Assembly (NCBI GenBank): GCA_010094025.1
Contig: ML991834.1
Span: forward strand, 114,019 to 178,018
Direction: 5' to 3'
Length of the DNA stretch: 64,000 bases
DNA from: Viridothelium virens
Lineage: Eukaryota; Ascomycota; Dothideomycetes; Trypetheliales; Trypetheliaceae
The position numbers were made by a program, and so were the translations under genes. This document shows, one piece after another, positions 1 to 10,497 of the stretch (position 1 is the stretch's first letter; the number at the start of each line of letters is the position of its first letter). The notes under the pieces were generated by a model that was not told the origin of the DNA, ran no database searches, and was given only the letters and a program-made list of their open reading frames with translations.

Positions 1-1130
1 TTATTGGCTGCCGGGCACAGCAGTTGAATGGATGTAGCGCAATCCACTCTCAGCGCCCAGAAGGCAGGGAGCCAGACCATGGCTTTTTTCTGGTAAGATT
101 GCGTCAGGCTCGTTCTGATCTCTCTTCTTTTAGTCTATCGGAGCAAGCGGAATTTTGTCGAGCGTCCCGCAGGATGAAAGCGTACATTGGAGTCCCAATC
201 AACGGTCTGGCTCAAACAAGTACCTCACAGGATTTCAACCTCCAGTCAAGTATTTCTTCCTTGTCGTAGGCGGAACAATATTTCACGTCTATCGATGGCA
301 AAAGTCGTTCAGTTGAGAGTATAAATGATGGCAGGTCATCGGCATACAAATACGATACATCATAACGAAACTGAAAATGCTGGAGACCTATTCATTGGTG
401 TTAGGCGATTCTACAAATCCGCCAGACGAGCTAGAGGCCGGTAATCAATCCCAGTGGCTTTCAAACGTCTCTGATGATTTCTTAGCATTTTCGCGTTTCA
501 CGGCCCGGAAGGCTCGTGGAGGACGGCGTGAATTCAAAAATCTGCTGCTGCTGAAGCCAGGCCTCTGCTGTTGCCTTGACGAATGTATGTTTCCTTCTAC
601 CTGTATTATCGCTTGGTCGGAAGCAAGTCAAGCTAAAATTATCATTGTGCAATGTAGTTTCTCGCACGACTGCAAAGCAGCGTCAGCTCATAGGATGTGG
701 GTATAGTCTCCTGACACGGCTTGTCTGCAAAATGCGTCTACTAAATTCCTTTTTTTTTGCTACCTCCTTGTTCGGTCAGAGGGATGTACGCCATAGGATA
801 TTGGCTGCATTTGATATAAGACCTTCTTTCAGCCTGATATTACCTCTGCCAATGAGCTACTGTTCTCTCCCCTCTCTCGCTGCAACATTACAGCCTTGCA
901 AGCCACCAACCGAGTTGTCCGATAACGCGAAAGACGCTGGTTGAATCGAGATTACTGTGAATATTAGACTACCAAGAAAAAGATTGTTTTCCAGATTTAG
1001 CCTCAGCCTCATGTAGGCTACGAGTTCATTTCGGAATCCTTCGCCCTAGAAGAAAGGACATTCCAGGCCTCTGCTGATTTCAATCTTCTCTTAGCCAACA
1101 TAGAGCTACCGCTGAGATATTCCATCAGCC
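1..1130. other. Leader region, no supported gene
   Basis: I see no gene here. Short open frames exist on both strands, the longest about 120 codons, but none resembles a known family or shows convincing exon structure. The last 100 bases are presumably the promoter and leader of the membrane protein gene that follows. Confidence 0.5.
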
Positions 1131-3086
1131 ATGGAGGCCTTCAAATCGTTTACCGCAATACTGACTTCTTTGTCACCACTGCTAGAGAAACGGCAACAAA
1201 AACGCCCTTTACAGTCACTCTACACGCCCGCGCCAAACAGCACGGCTACTAGCGATGTGAGCACCCTACCGAAATCAGGTTCAGATATGAAGATGTCTCG
1301 TAAACGATTCTGGATGAACATATTGATCCTCGGCTCGGCAATAATCCCCTTTGCTGTCCTGGTCTGGTGGATCAAGGATACCGTACAACGTCGGCCTAAT
1401 ATCTTCGGTGCTAGTTCTATTGGAGGCCGTCTTAGCTACATAGAGGCAAAAGCAATCGACTTTCTATGTAGCGCGGTACTTGCTCCGCTGATTATGGTGT
1501 TGCTCGATTATCTTTGGTTCGAGAATGCCCGTACCTCGGTTGTAAACAGACAGCAAAATGGATACCCACTTGCATCTTTGCTAGAGGCAAGCAATACATC
1601 TTCTGGAGGATTCAACCCTATCAAGTTTTCTACTCTAATGCAAGGTAAAACATGGAGGTTTTTCTTGCTCAGCTTATTAGTTCTTCTCTCAGGCATAGGC
1701 GGTAAAATGTTATCCAACTTCATCGCTTATGAGGCCTTTTCATATCCGGATGCTCAACAAGAGACACTTGAGCGAATGAATGTTAATTCTTCCAACTTCG
1801 ACTTTTCGTTTGGTCTAAGCAAAGACGAGGGATCCGGATCCGGGTTTTCCGCTTCGCTGCAATCCAATATCGCTAACCAGGTAACGGGTCTTCTTACTGG
1901 TCTTAGTTTCGAGGATGCTGTTGGAAAGTTAGGCAACGGGAGCGTATACATTGGTACCAACGCGACTGGGAAATCTCTAAATGCCATCGATACATCAGTC
2001 ATTAGCCTTACGAACGTTCCCGGTTACCGTCTATCTATTGACTGCCAGCCGCTTCAACCGGACGACTTTTACACGACACAAATGGGTGAACTCTCCTATT
2101 ATATAACACCTTCATTTACCTCTCCAGACCACTACAATACGATGTATCATGCAGAGATCCCTGGTATTATGGGCATCGCAAATCCAATTGCCCATAACGA
2201 GTTATACCAGTATGTTGCGTTTTCGCTAGATCATACACGGGCGTATCTTGGTGTGTTTACGAGTTTCAACGACTCTCAAATCACATTTCCTTCACCTTTC
2301 GGCGAGGTCAAACCAAAAGCGTTTAACATGACGTCTTCTGGCTTCAGCGGGACGAAGATTATTATGACGACCTGGGGTATCGACTGCACAATTATGCGCC
2401 AGGATGGATTGCTCAATTATACTCGCCAGGGGGCAAAGGGCTGGACCATAACCAAGACCTCTTTTTCGGGTGAGAAAACTGTATCACTGTCTTTTCTCTA
2501 TAATTGGCAAACTGCACTTAACTATCAATCACCTGGGTCGTCAATTCCAGGCATCGGACCCCCACTTGCTCGAACAGCCGGGACAATTGACAGTGGGCCC
2601 CCACTCAACTGGAGTGTGTTTGCTCTGAACTATCTTTATGCGTCTGGCGAAGTGCAGCGTATGTCGTATGAAGTGGCTTCTAGCATTTACGCAAACACTT
2701 CAGCAGACCATTACAACGTCAGTGCCACAGCTGAGGTCGGTTCTTATCGAATAACTTACATACCATTCATTCTCTTGATGGGCTTGATTAGTGTTGCCGC
2801 TGCAGCTATCATCGTCTACACTCTCGTGCTATATACACGGAATGCACCAAGTACAAAAGCAGTTTACCATCTCGACGTACTGCGCTTGATGGTTGATAGT
2901 GTCTCTGGACTAAATGAAAATATACCTGTGATAACAGACACTGGGGAAGTGGGCGAGAAAGAGTTGAAGGCATGGGCGCAGAAAGTCCAAGTCATATATT
3001 CTGAGGTTGACGAGGGCAATCACTTGATCATGCGATTACGCCCAACAGCGCCCATCCAAAAGGGAGAAGACAAAGCTTCTCTCTAA
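1131..3086 (+). CDS. Four-pass fungal membrane glycoprotein of unknown function
   Basis: Single-exon frame of 651 residues starting at an ATG in good context. Three hydrophobic segments lie at about residues 60-81, 105-128 and 174-200. They are followed by a loop of about 340 residues with many N-x-S/T sites and several cysteines, then a fourth segment at about 545-572 and a short C-terminal tail. This suggests a plasma- or vacuolar-membrane protein with one large glycosylated domain outside the cytoplasm. The layout is common in Pezizomycotina-specific uncharacterised families, but I cannot name the family or a function. The stop codon TAA overlaps by one base the ATG of the reading frame of the next, truncated gene, which looks accidental. 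Confidence 0.75.
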   Translation: MEAFKSFTAILTSLSPLLEKRQQKRPLQSLYTPAPNSTATSDVSTLPKSGSDMKMSRKRFWMNILILGSAIIPFAVLVWWIKDTVQRRPNIFGASSIGGRLSYIEAKAIDFLCSAVLAPLIMVLLDYLWFENARTSVVNRQQNGYPLASLLEASNTSSGGFNPIKFSTLMQGKTWRFFLLSLLVLLSGIGGKMLSNFIAYEAFSYPDAQQETLERMNVNSSNFDFSFGLSKDEGSGSGFSASLQSNIANQVTGLLTGLSFEDAVGKLGNGSVYIGTNATGKSLNAIDTSVISLTNVPGYRLSIDCQPLQPDDFYTTQMGELSYYITPSFTSPDHYNTMYHAEIPGIMGIANPIAHNELYQYVAFSLDHTRAYLGVFTSFNDSQITFPSPFGEVKPKAFNMTSSGFSGTKIIMTTWGIDCTIMRQDGLLNYTRQGAKGWTITKTSFSGEKTVSLSFLYNWQTALNYQSPGSSIPGIGPPLARTAGTIDSGPPLNWSVFALNYLYASGEVQRMSYEVASSIYANTSADHYNVSATAEVGSYRITYIPFILLMGLISVAAAAIIVYTLVLYTRNAPSTKAVYHLDVLRLMVDSVSGLNENIPVITDTGEVGEKELKAWAQKVQVIYSEVDEGNHLIMRLRPTAPIQKGEDKASL

Positions 3087-3959
3087 TGATATTCTCCGCC
3101 GCGGTTCTTACCTGTGTAGGTTTGGGAACTACTTTTCTACAGGCCCGGTTGCTTCGAGCTCATGGATTCGAGAGACCAACACTACGCGTGTCCTCCCAAA
3201 CCTCAACAACCCTCACAACGGAAACCTGGCTCTTTGGCCTGGTATGGGAACCAGCAATGGCAATCTTATTCAGGGTCTCGCCATCTCTACCGTCGGTGTA
3301 GTGTGAGCTTCCAATAACGAACAAACGCACCAGCTTCGAGCTTACCTTGAACGCAAATAGATCCCCTTGCCAGTTTACCGCACCATGATCTGAGTACAAC
3401 TGGTGTGTTGTGGCAAGCACGCTGCAAAGTACAGTCATTCGATCTTCTCACGTACCCTTTACTTACTCATCTGTCTCTAGCCAACCAAGAAGGTGGTGTA
3501 CCTTTCAAGGCGTCACCAGGTGATCGCGTTACGTATGATTGTGAGTGATCAGCGTGATGGCACGGGGTTTCCACGCCATGCTAACTTCTCCGCAGACGAA
3601 TACAACGATGCCACTGCTAGATATGACCAGACGGTCTCAGTAAACGGTAAAGTAATATCAACTCTATCCACAAGTATGTGTTTTCGCTACGCGATTTCGA
3701 CTCTGGAATCCACACTGACTGTACTGTAGCAAGTGATCATGCTCAGGGTTGGGGAACCGCTGTGGAGTGCCAGCAGGCAGCCTGTGGAACCGTCCCGCAG
3801 CACCAGTATATTGATAGCATACTGACATTGGACGTTGCCGATCCCAATTACAGTAAAACTCTCGCCCTTAATGATGCTTCGGGCAGTCTGACAACGGCGG
3901 ATGCTGGTATAACTTGGATTGTTGCTGACATTACGGTCCAACAGTTCACCTTCACTTAA
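3086..3959 (+). pseudogene. 5'-truncated secreted G1-peptidase-like (concanavalin-like fold) gene
   Basis: Several coding blocks joined by good introns (3429-3480, 3541-3595, 3674-3729) read as a secreted beta-sandwich protein of the peptidase G1/A4-like type. An early AVLT block is followed by one with NGNLALWPGMGTSNG and NLIQ, then YNWCVVASTLQ, GDRVTYDYEYNDA, YDQTVSVNG, GWGTAVECQ, and an end in ITVQQFTFT. No signal peptide or credible start was found. The first recognisable block begins exactly at the end of the upstream membrane protein gene, and the frame is broken between about 3130 and 3160 and again near 3300-3385. It is probably a broken copy; an unusual set of small introns is the alternative. 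The family assignment is by remembered resemblance, so it is moderate. Confidence 0.5.
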
Positions 3960-4350
3960 GCACGATTAAGGAAGTATTGGAGGCTTCAGAACAATATGAC
4001 TTTCTAGTCGATTATGTACATAGTTTTCTGGGTCCTTCGTGTTACAGTATCGATACTACCTATTTCGGCAAGCGGAGCACGGCTCAATTTAAGGCGGCAG
4101 TCACCGGAGACAGAACTACCTTAGAGGCGGTCTCGTCCCTATTCGCTAGGTGTATGTAGCCCTTGGACACTGCTGGACCATCGAATGTTATCTCTCCTTC
4201 CGATTCCATGCCACTTTGGAACGGGATTGATACAACAATCAAGTTTCCCGTAACAGTTCTTAGCTACCACTTTTCCAACGTGTTAACCCACAGCCGACAT
4301 GAAAAGCCGCGCTCCAAAATTGAGGGGCCCCCAGCAAGGTGCCATTCTCC
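3960..4350. other. Convergent intergenic region
   Basis: This lies between the 3' ends of the G1-like relic and the NYN gene. A 60-codon open frame (3977-4159) is present but resembles nothing I know. The GC content and C-richness rise sharply towards 4340. Confidence 0.4.
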
Positions 4351-6201
4351 TCACATCTCCAGCAACTCCTCCGCATACGCATCCAACTCAATCACCCGAA
4401 ACTTCCCGGGCCCCCACCCCTCCACCCAGCTTCGCTTCCGCCACGCAGCGCTGATATTCCTGCTCCAGCTCACGAGCTCGACCGACCATCCCTTCTTCAA
4501 CGCCCGCTCAACCTGCCGTAGGAAGCCCTGCGAGTACTCCGCTTCAGCCGCATCGCCCGTCGCAAGCACCATAGTGCTGGGCGGGGAGTAGTCGATAACA
4601 GATTCGCAAATCTTCAGATGCAAAATCTCATCGACGCCTTGCTCGACCCATTTCGCAGCAGTCATAGTCGGGGTTTCCTCCCCCTCCCCCTCCCCCTCCT
4701 CATCATCATCACCATCCTCATCATCATCAGAAGGCAGGTCAGAGGTATGCTGACTCCGCTGCCGCCGGTGCTGCGGCGTGCCCCTCTGGCCCCTCTGTCC
4801 CCCCGGGGATTTCGCCGCCTCGAAGAACTTCTGGCGCGCCGTAAGCTCCTTCGCCTTGTGCACCTTATCCAGCACATTAAGCTCGTACCCGATACGCGCA
4901 GCCTCATCGAAGGCGGGGACGGCAGGCGTGGAGCCGGCGAGGACGCGCTTGGCGACGGGGCGGCGGCGCTCGAGCAGCAGCGCGAGGCTACCAAATGAAA
5001 GATCGACGCGCGGGACGCGTGCGGAGAGCGGAATGCCCCGCGCGCGTTTGAGCTGGTCGTGGAAGCCGATGAAGATGTTGGATGCGTCGACGAAGACGTG
5101 GATCCCGGCCGGGTCGAAGCTGTGGTTTACGAGCAGCGAGGGAGACACGAGCGTGCGTCGGTCGGCGGGGAAGTCGGCGATTAGTTTTAGGATGAGCGCC
5201 CAGTAGCGGTCTTCGCCTGTGCGGAGGGTGAGTGGTTGGATGGTTGGGCGGCGTGGTGAAACGCGAGGGAGTGACGAGTTTGGATGGGGGCCACCTGATA
5301 CTGGAGCTGGATGTAGAATCGATTGAGAGGTCTTAGGCGTTTGAAACCCCGGTTTTGGGAGGGGTTGTTTCCACCTTTGTCGCAGCTCCTGAGTGAGTTG
5401 TTCGATAGCTGATCTTCTATTATTCGCGTGCTGTTGTATAGCGGGTAACTCCGAGCCTAGAATGGCCGAATTGCTCTCGTCTCCAACGGCAGAGCAAATT
5501 CTGGGCACTTGTATTGAAGCCGGTCGGATGCCCTCAGAAGTCGACTCAGTGTTTTTCGCGTCAACAGTTCCATTTGATGTTCTTGGCCTCAAATTATACC
5601 CGTGAGTGGCGACTGGTGTTTGAGGTACAGTATTGAGCAGATGTACACTAGCTTTCTTCGCTGGCGCTCCTTTAGTCGCTCTTCGTTCAGTCTCGGAGTC
5701 TAAATCACTAATTGCTCTGACTCTATTCAGACGCTCAGATTCAGCTCTTTCCTTGCGTCTTTGCTTCTTTCTTCGGTTTCTTTCTTGCTTAGATGTAGCG
5801 GTATAGTTCTTTGAGCCTTCACTTTCTTCCAAAGTCTGCGACGCATCATAGTCATCTGTCAGATCCTTCCATTTCACCTCCTTCGTAGTATGCCGGTATA
5901 CTGCCCCGTCAGAGGCATAGTCTTCTCTTCCTGGTAGCCGGGTAAAGTCGAAGGCTTCACCAGCCGAAACGACAGGTGTTGGAGCATCTTCTGGTGCGCC
6001 TAGGTATTCCCAGAGTCTTGAAAAGTTCCCAAGACCCGTCAACGCTTCTGTATTGTCTTTCTGATGACTTGCTACCGCGTTCTTGGCAGAATCTGGGTGG
6101 ATTGGTCGCTTCTCTAAGGGCGTAGCATGCGGTGGGTCGGTGGTATTTGACAATGAGTTGACAAGATCAAAGACGTGTGAAAAATCCCAAGAGCTTGGCA
6201 T
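4351..6201 (-). CDS. NYN-domain (PIN-like) putative ribonuclease
   Basis: Uninterrupted frame of 616 residues from an ATG at 6201. The N-terminal half is polar and low in complexity, with a KKQRRKER-type basic stretch near residues 140-160, and is probably disordered. A PIN-like NYN domain starts near residue 365 with the hallmark VFVDASN. Later acidic residues lie in GVDEILHL (about 517) and ATGDAAEAEYS (about 545). Aspartates at these three places normally bind the metal in NYN nucleases. An acidic insert coded by CCT/CAT-type repeats (4680-4732) interrupts the domain. NYN proteins act on RNA, so a ribonuclease or RNA-binding role is likely, but substrate and partners are unknown. The gene runs convergent to its left neighbour. 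Confidence 0.8.
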   Translation of the reverse strand: MPSSWDFSHVFDLVNSLSNTTDPPHATPLEKRPIHPDSAKNAVASHQKDNTEALTGLGNFSRLWEYLGAPEDAPTPVVSAGEAFDFTRLPGREDYASDGAVYRHTTKEVKWKDLTDDYDASQTLEESEGSKNYTATSKQERNRRKKQRRKERAESERLNRVRAISDLDSETERRATKGAPAKKASVHLLNTVPQTPVATHGYNLRPRTSNGTVDAKNTESTSEGIRPASIQVPRICSAVGDESNSAILGSELPAIQQHANNRRSAIEQLTQELRQRWKQPLPKPGFQTPKTSQSILHPAPVSGGPHPNSSLPRVSPRRPTIQPLTLRTGEDRYWALILKLIADFPADRRTLVSPSLLVNHSFDPAGIHVFVDASNIFIGFHDQLKRARGIPLSARVPRVDLSFGSLALLLERRRPVAKRVLAGSTPAVPAFDEAARIGYELNVLDKVHKAKELTARQKFFEAAKSPGGQRGQRGTPQHRRQRSQHTSDLPSDDDEDGDDDEEGEGEGEETPTMTAAKWVEQGVDEILHLKICESVIDYSPPSTMVLATGDAAEAEYSQGFLRQVERALKKGWSVELVSWSRNISAAWRKRSWVEGWGPGKFRVIELDAYAEELLEM

Positions 6202-6792
6202 TGGGGTCGTGAAGTGAGAACATTGGCAAGAGGGTCTTCAAATGAATGACGCAAGCAACAGAGCTGCAGCGGCGACTAAGGTAAGCGTGGTAAGGTAGGT
6301 ATACACGCGGATGACATAATTGAACAGCGGCGCACCACAATTGGGGGGCCCCTCAGCAAACAAGACTGGCAGCACTGGTTATCCACCTCTTTCAAGGATA
6401 CAGTTTATTATATAGTAATTGATGGGTTAACTTATGTGTACCGCATTTTTTGTCATCCTTGTGGTATGATACGACAGGGGTGCGATAGCCCCACGTTGAT
6501 ACGCCACCACCACCGCCACGCTCTCGATCATCTTCATTAAAGTCTTTGAATGCTCAGGCATTTGTGTTTCAATTCGAGTACTTCGCTCTGACAGATCAGC
6601 TGCCAGCAATTATCATTATCATATTACGAATATTTATTCTAGATTCGAAACCCAACTCTTGGCCATAGCCCGATGTATCAACCTTGCACGTTACGTGCCA
6701 ATGTGCAACCCACTTGAAGCCACTCTGTGCTTGACCCACCATCCGATGGGCTTTTGCTTATGTTCTCGATGTCATGCAAAAATGGTATAACT
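6202..6792. other. Intergenic region, no supported gene
   Basis: AT-richer sequence between two minus-strand genes. It holds the NYN promoter (6202-6350) and the 3' region of the secreted-protein gene. The 60-codon open frame inside it has no family resemblance. Confidence 0.4.
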
Positions 6793-7677
6793 TCAGGCGG
6801 ATTGCGTGGTTGATAATGTCTCTCTCACGGGCTCGTCCGTCAACGTGGCCACAGGTGCAGCATTCGGCGTTGTGGCAACGCAAATGCCATACACGGTATT
6901 CGCCTTCAAATCAGTCGACATTCTGTACTGAAGGGTCGTCGAGTCCTTGGTGCAGAAAGTTCCATTATTGGCGCTGCTCGTCTTCCACTCCGCCCTCTCC
7001 CAAGCGTCTTGCACCTTAGACTTGACGACGTTCCAGTCAGAGCTGAGGTCGCTAACGATATTGCGCTTCGATGCTGCGTGAGACGACCCTGGATGCTCAG
7101 CATCTGAGACTACGGTAGCAGCTGCAGCTCCAATTTTCGACCAGATGTTGCTACCACTTTGCGTGCTTAGGCCTTTCAGCTCTGATTGGATGCTATTCCA
7201 AAGTTTCGTATTGTGCTCCAGTTCGCTGATAGCGCTGGGGAGGTCCGCAGTGATGGAGTCGAATTCAGATTTAGCGTAATCGAGCACACCACTGGCACCT
7301 TGCTTCTGGTAAATGCTGGCAGCAGATGTGATCTTAGCTCCCGCTGCGACGAGCGCCGGTGTGACATTTGCGTAGACGCCCGGATGCTGACCTGCAAGAT
7401 GCTGCGCTTTAGAGGCAATCACTGCTATATCTTTTTGAACATCCGACAATAAACCATTTCCTTCAGGAACCTGCGAGGCGACATGCCCAGCAACTGACGT
7501 TATGGAGGCCGCGACGGATGCCAGTTGAGGAGGGAGTCCATTTGTTATCGCAGGACCATCCGCCCGTCGAACGATTTCCCGTCGAACGATTTTCGTGCCC
7601 GATTCACCAGGCCGAGCCAACGAGCCGGTAGTAGCCTGTAGCGCAAAAAAGCAGTAGACAAGACTTTTAGTGTGCAT
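6793..7677 (-). CDS. Small secreted protein of unknown function
   Basis: Intronless frame of 294 residues from an ATG at 7677. The first 21 residues form a typical signal peptide (positive start, hydrophobic core, small residues before the cut). Two dibasic Arg-Arg sites follow at about residues 33 and 38, as expected for Kex2 processing of a pro-region. The mature part is rich in Ala and Ser and predicted helical, with few cysteines, all near the C-terminus. It resembles no enzyme I know. A secreted, possibly effector-like or cell-wall-associated role fits, but this is inference. Confidence 0.7.
   Translation of the reverse strand: MHTKSLVYCFFALQATTGSLARPGESGTKIVRREIVRRADGPAITNGLPPQLASVAASITSVAGHVASQVPEGNGLLSDVQKDIAVIASKAQHLAGQHPGVYANVTPALVAAGAKITSAASIYQKQGASGVLDYAKSEFDSITADLPSAISELEHNTKLWNSIQSELKGLSTQSGSNIWSKIGAAAATVVSDAEHPGSSHAASKRNIVSDLSSDWNVVKSKVQDAWERAEWKTSSANNGTFCTKDSTTLQYRMSTDLKANTVYGICVATTPNAAPVATLTDEPVRETLSTTQSA
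7563..7592. repeat. 15-bp tandem duplication in the pro-region
   Basis: The unit CCCGTCGAACGATTT occurs twice head to tail. On the coding (minus) strand each copy encodes an Ile-Val-Arg-Arg stretch, so the duplication doubles the putative Kex2 site of the secreted protein. Confidence 0.8.
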
Positions 7678-8739
7678 TCTGAGTCTAGAGTATACCTGAC
7701 CGAGCCAGCGGTTATAATTGAATGTTATTCAAAACCAATCGGTAAAGCTTTCGTGAATAGATCCAGAACTTGATAACAGTAGGAGATGAAATGAAGATTG
7801 TGAAAATGGAAGATCTAAAAAGCCTTACCGGAAGGCTTGACTCAATTCAAGCAATCCAGGAGACAACTTAGGGAGTATATAAATTATGCCACAAGTCACG
7901 TACGACTTCATAGGATGAAAATGGGAAAGCACGCTAGTAGCAACCAGCAATGCACGCGAAGTGTGACACGTATTAACAATCGGTCGATACCAGAGATGAC
8001 GAAGGGGTTATCTGACAAGGTGAAGATCGTAGTGCTGCTGTTAGTAGTAGTACGGAGATGGTAGAAACAACACCAGGTGTAACATCGACTGAGTTGGAGT
8101 CTATTCGCCCATTCAATCATTCGTGAGTAGACCTGGTCCGATCAGCAGCATTGCTGGGTTATCCAACACGTCCGGGGATATCAATATATCAAAGGAGGAT
8201 TCGGCCGGGTATATTAACTGCCTTTTGCTGGACGCATCATCTCTGAACCAGTAGTTCTCCAGATCTCAAAGGGGGTGTGGCCCGGATTAGGGTACTGGTC
8301 TTGGACTTCGGGCGAATCGAGCCGCCCTGGGCCATTCCGTATTCCATCAGATCTCCATTTCAGCAGATTTGCCTTGCGAATATGCTGATAGAAACCGTGT
8401 ATCTTATGTGTTTTGTGGAACATCAAGCTTGGCCCGTCGAGGCAAAGAATTGTACATTTGAGTGTTGGCGAAAATTGCGACGGAGGCGGGGGCCTTCAAT
8501 TCTGCCACCTCGTCACTCGTCTCCCTGTCTTTCCTCGGCAATTTAAGTCTCTGAGATTATTTTGTGAAGTCAATACTGAGCAGTATTTCCTCCCTTTCTG
8601 GTCTGAATGTATTTTATCCATAGTACGGCTCTCATGTGTAAAAGCTGGTTTACAGGACTACCAATGTTTCCACTTTCTCCAAACGCAAGCAGCTTCCGCG
8701 CACAAAAGCAATGATATATACCCAGCCGTTACATCATTA
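7678..8739. other. Divergent intergenic region
   Basis: About 1 kb between the secreted-protein gene (minus) and the mitochondrial carrier (plus). Short open frames on both strands show no recognisable family. It presumably contains both promoters; no specific site could be supported. Confidence 0.4.
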
Positions 8740-9995
8740 ATGGACTTTTGGGCTGGCTACATAAGTGGAGCCGCGGGAATCTTAATAGGCAATCCACTAG
8801 GCATGTCTCGCTGGGCGTTGTGCCCTAGTTCAGCTCGAAGTGGCCCCATTTAACTCTTATCAAGCCTTTTAGATATCATCAAAACCCGTCTCCAGGCCGG
8901 TCATAACCCTTCCCTTCTATCCGCCGATCTATCAGATCGAAAGCATCTAGCCACTAAATCTGGACTTGCCTCGCGAGCCACATATGCTTCTCTATTTCGA
9001 GGTATCTGTCGCCTTCGTTTCCTCATCCCTGGTCCCCATCCCGTTCAATTGCTTACAGATCCACACCACATCAAAACAGCAATGAATGACTGATACCAAT
9101 TCCCTGTATTCACAGGTGCCGCAGCACCTATCGCAGGTTATGGCGCCCTCAACGGCATACTGTTCTTCTCCTACAACCGCACCCTGCATCTTCTGAACTC
9201 CGCCCCCACCACTTCGTCCTCCTCTTCACCCACCCCCGACTGGAAAACCTTCCTTGCAGGTGCCATCGGCGGCCTCGCTACCTTCGTCGTCTCTGCTCCA
9301 ACCGAACTCGTCAAGTGTCGCGCCCAAACCCACATCCCCCTCAACCCAGGGGCTCCCCAGCCGAACTCCTGGACTATCACGAAGCAGCTCTGGCGCGAAG
9401 GCGGTCGATGGGGTCTTCCTGGACTGTATATCGGCGGCGGGGTGACCAGCGTCCGCGATGCGGTGGGGTATGGCTTCTAGTACGTTTTCCCAACTCATAC
9501 TCTTCAATTCTAATCTCGATCTTTCGCGCGGTTCACAAGCATCGGGTGGATCCTCATGAGGAAAACCACATATTTCATGAGATGTTCTAAAAAATTTCAA
9601 GCAAATACTGACCTTCTCCTAGCTTTTGGACCTACGACACCCTCACCACTACCCTCCACTCCCCCGCCGAATCCCCACTCCGAGCTCACCTCATCACCCT
9701 ATGGTGTGGTGGCCTCGCTGGGTGCGCCACCTGGACGAGCGTCTTTCCGCTCGACGTCGTGAAGACGCGTCTCCAGGCGCAGGCTACCCAATTATCCACC
9801 ATATCATCTATCGAGGAGTCCCATGGACAGCCATTGCAACGCCCGAGCGCTTGGGCGGTCGGGCGAGTAGTGTGGCAGCAAGGAGGCTGGGCGGGGTTTT
9901 GGAGAGGGCTTGGGGTGTGCAACGTGCGGGCGTTCGTCGTGAATGCTGTGCAGTGGTCTGTGTATGAGAGCGCGATGCGCATGTTAGCGTCGTGA
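8740..9995 (+). CDS. Mitochondrial carrier family (SLC25) transporter
   Basis: Four exons: 8740-8800, 8873-9001, 9116-9479 and 9623-9995. The protein has the three repeats of the inner-membrane carrier family, each with a P-x-[DE]-x-x-[KR] signature: PLDIIKTRLQ across the first intron, PTELVKCRAQ in the middle, PLDVVKTRLQ in the last. The C-terminal block WRGLGVCNVRAFVVNAVQ resembles ornithine and carnitine/acylcarnitine carriers more than ADP/ATP carriers, but the substrate cannot be fixed. The start ATG leads directly into the first transmembrane helix, so there is no presequence, as usual. The first intron (8801-8872) begins with GC rather than GT; the GC donor is required to restore the conserved PLD. 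Confidence 0.88.
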
Positions 9996-10497
9996 TTAGT
10001 AGATACGGATCTGACTGATCAGTCAGAGAGAAAATTCAGTTTTCATTAGCATTCTGATCTGATGTGTGCTACATGGTGTAGACCTCGGTATAAAATTACA
10101 GAAAAAGGAAATTTTTTGGTGGACCGCCGCCTGTCCCGAATCCGTGAGAAATTCCATGTAGTGTACCCTATGATGGAGAGCAACCGCAGCAAGTGGGGAA
10201 ACCAGAGAAAAAGATTGGCGCAAAAGGGAGTGCATTCGTCGATCTGAGCTGAGTATGATGTCCAAACGTTCGTAACACTCGAGAGAAGTCAAGCTAGCGA
10301 GAAGAGAAAAGGCATGGACTCCCGTAACTCTAAACTAGGGTCGGGGTTCAGTCTTGAACACTCAGAAGGCAACCGCACATCGTTGAGGAGAGTCTGGAAG
10401 TGAGCTTGAACCAAGGTGAGAGTTCAAACATCCGTCCGTACTCAGGATGGCAGATCGAGTCGAGAGAAGGCCGAAGCCCGATTCCTGGTTGTTTTGC
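9996..10497. other. Convergent intergenic region
   Basis: The 3' regions of the carrier (plus) and the Gbp2-like gene (minus). I see no gene here. Confidence 0.5.

Noticed and set aside
4618-5206. Plus-strand frames opposite the NYN gene
   Set aside because: Low-complexity shadows of the acidic insert and the nuclease domain.
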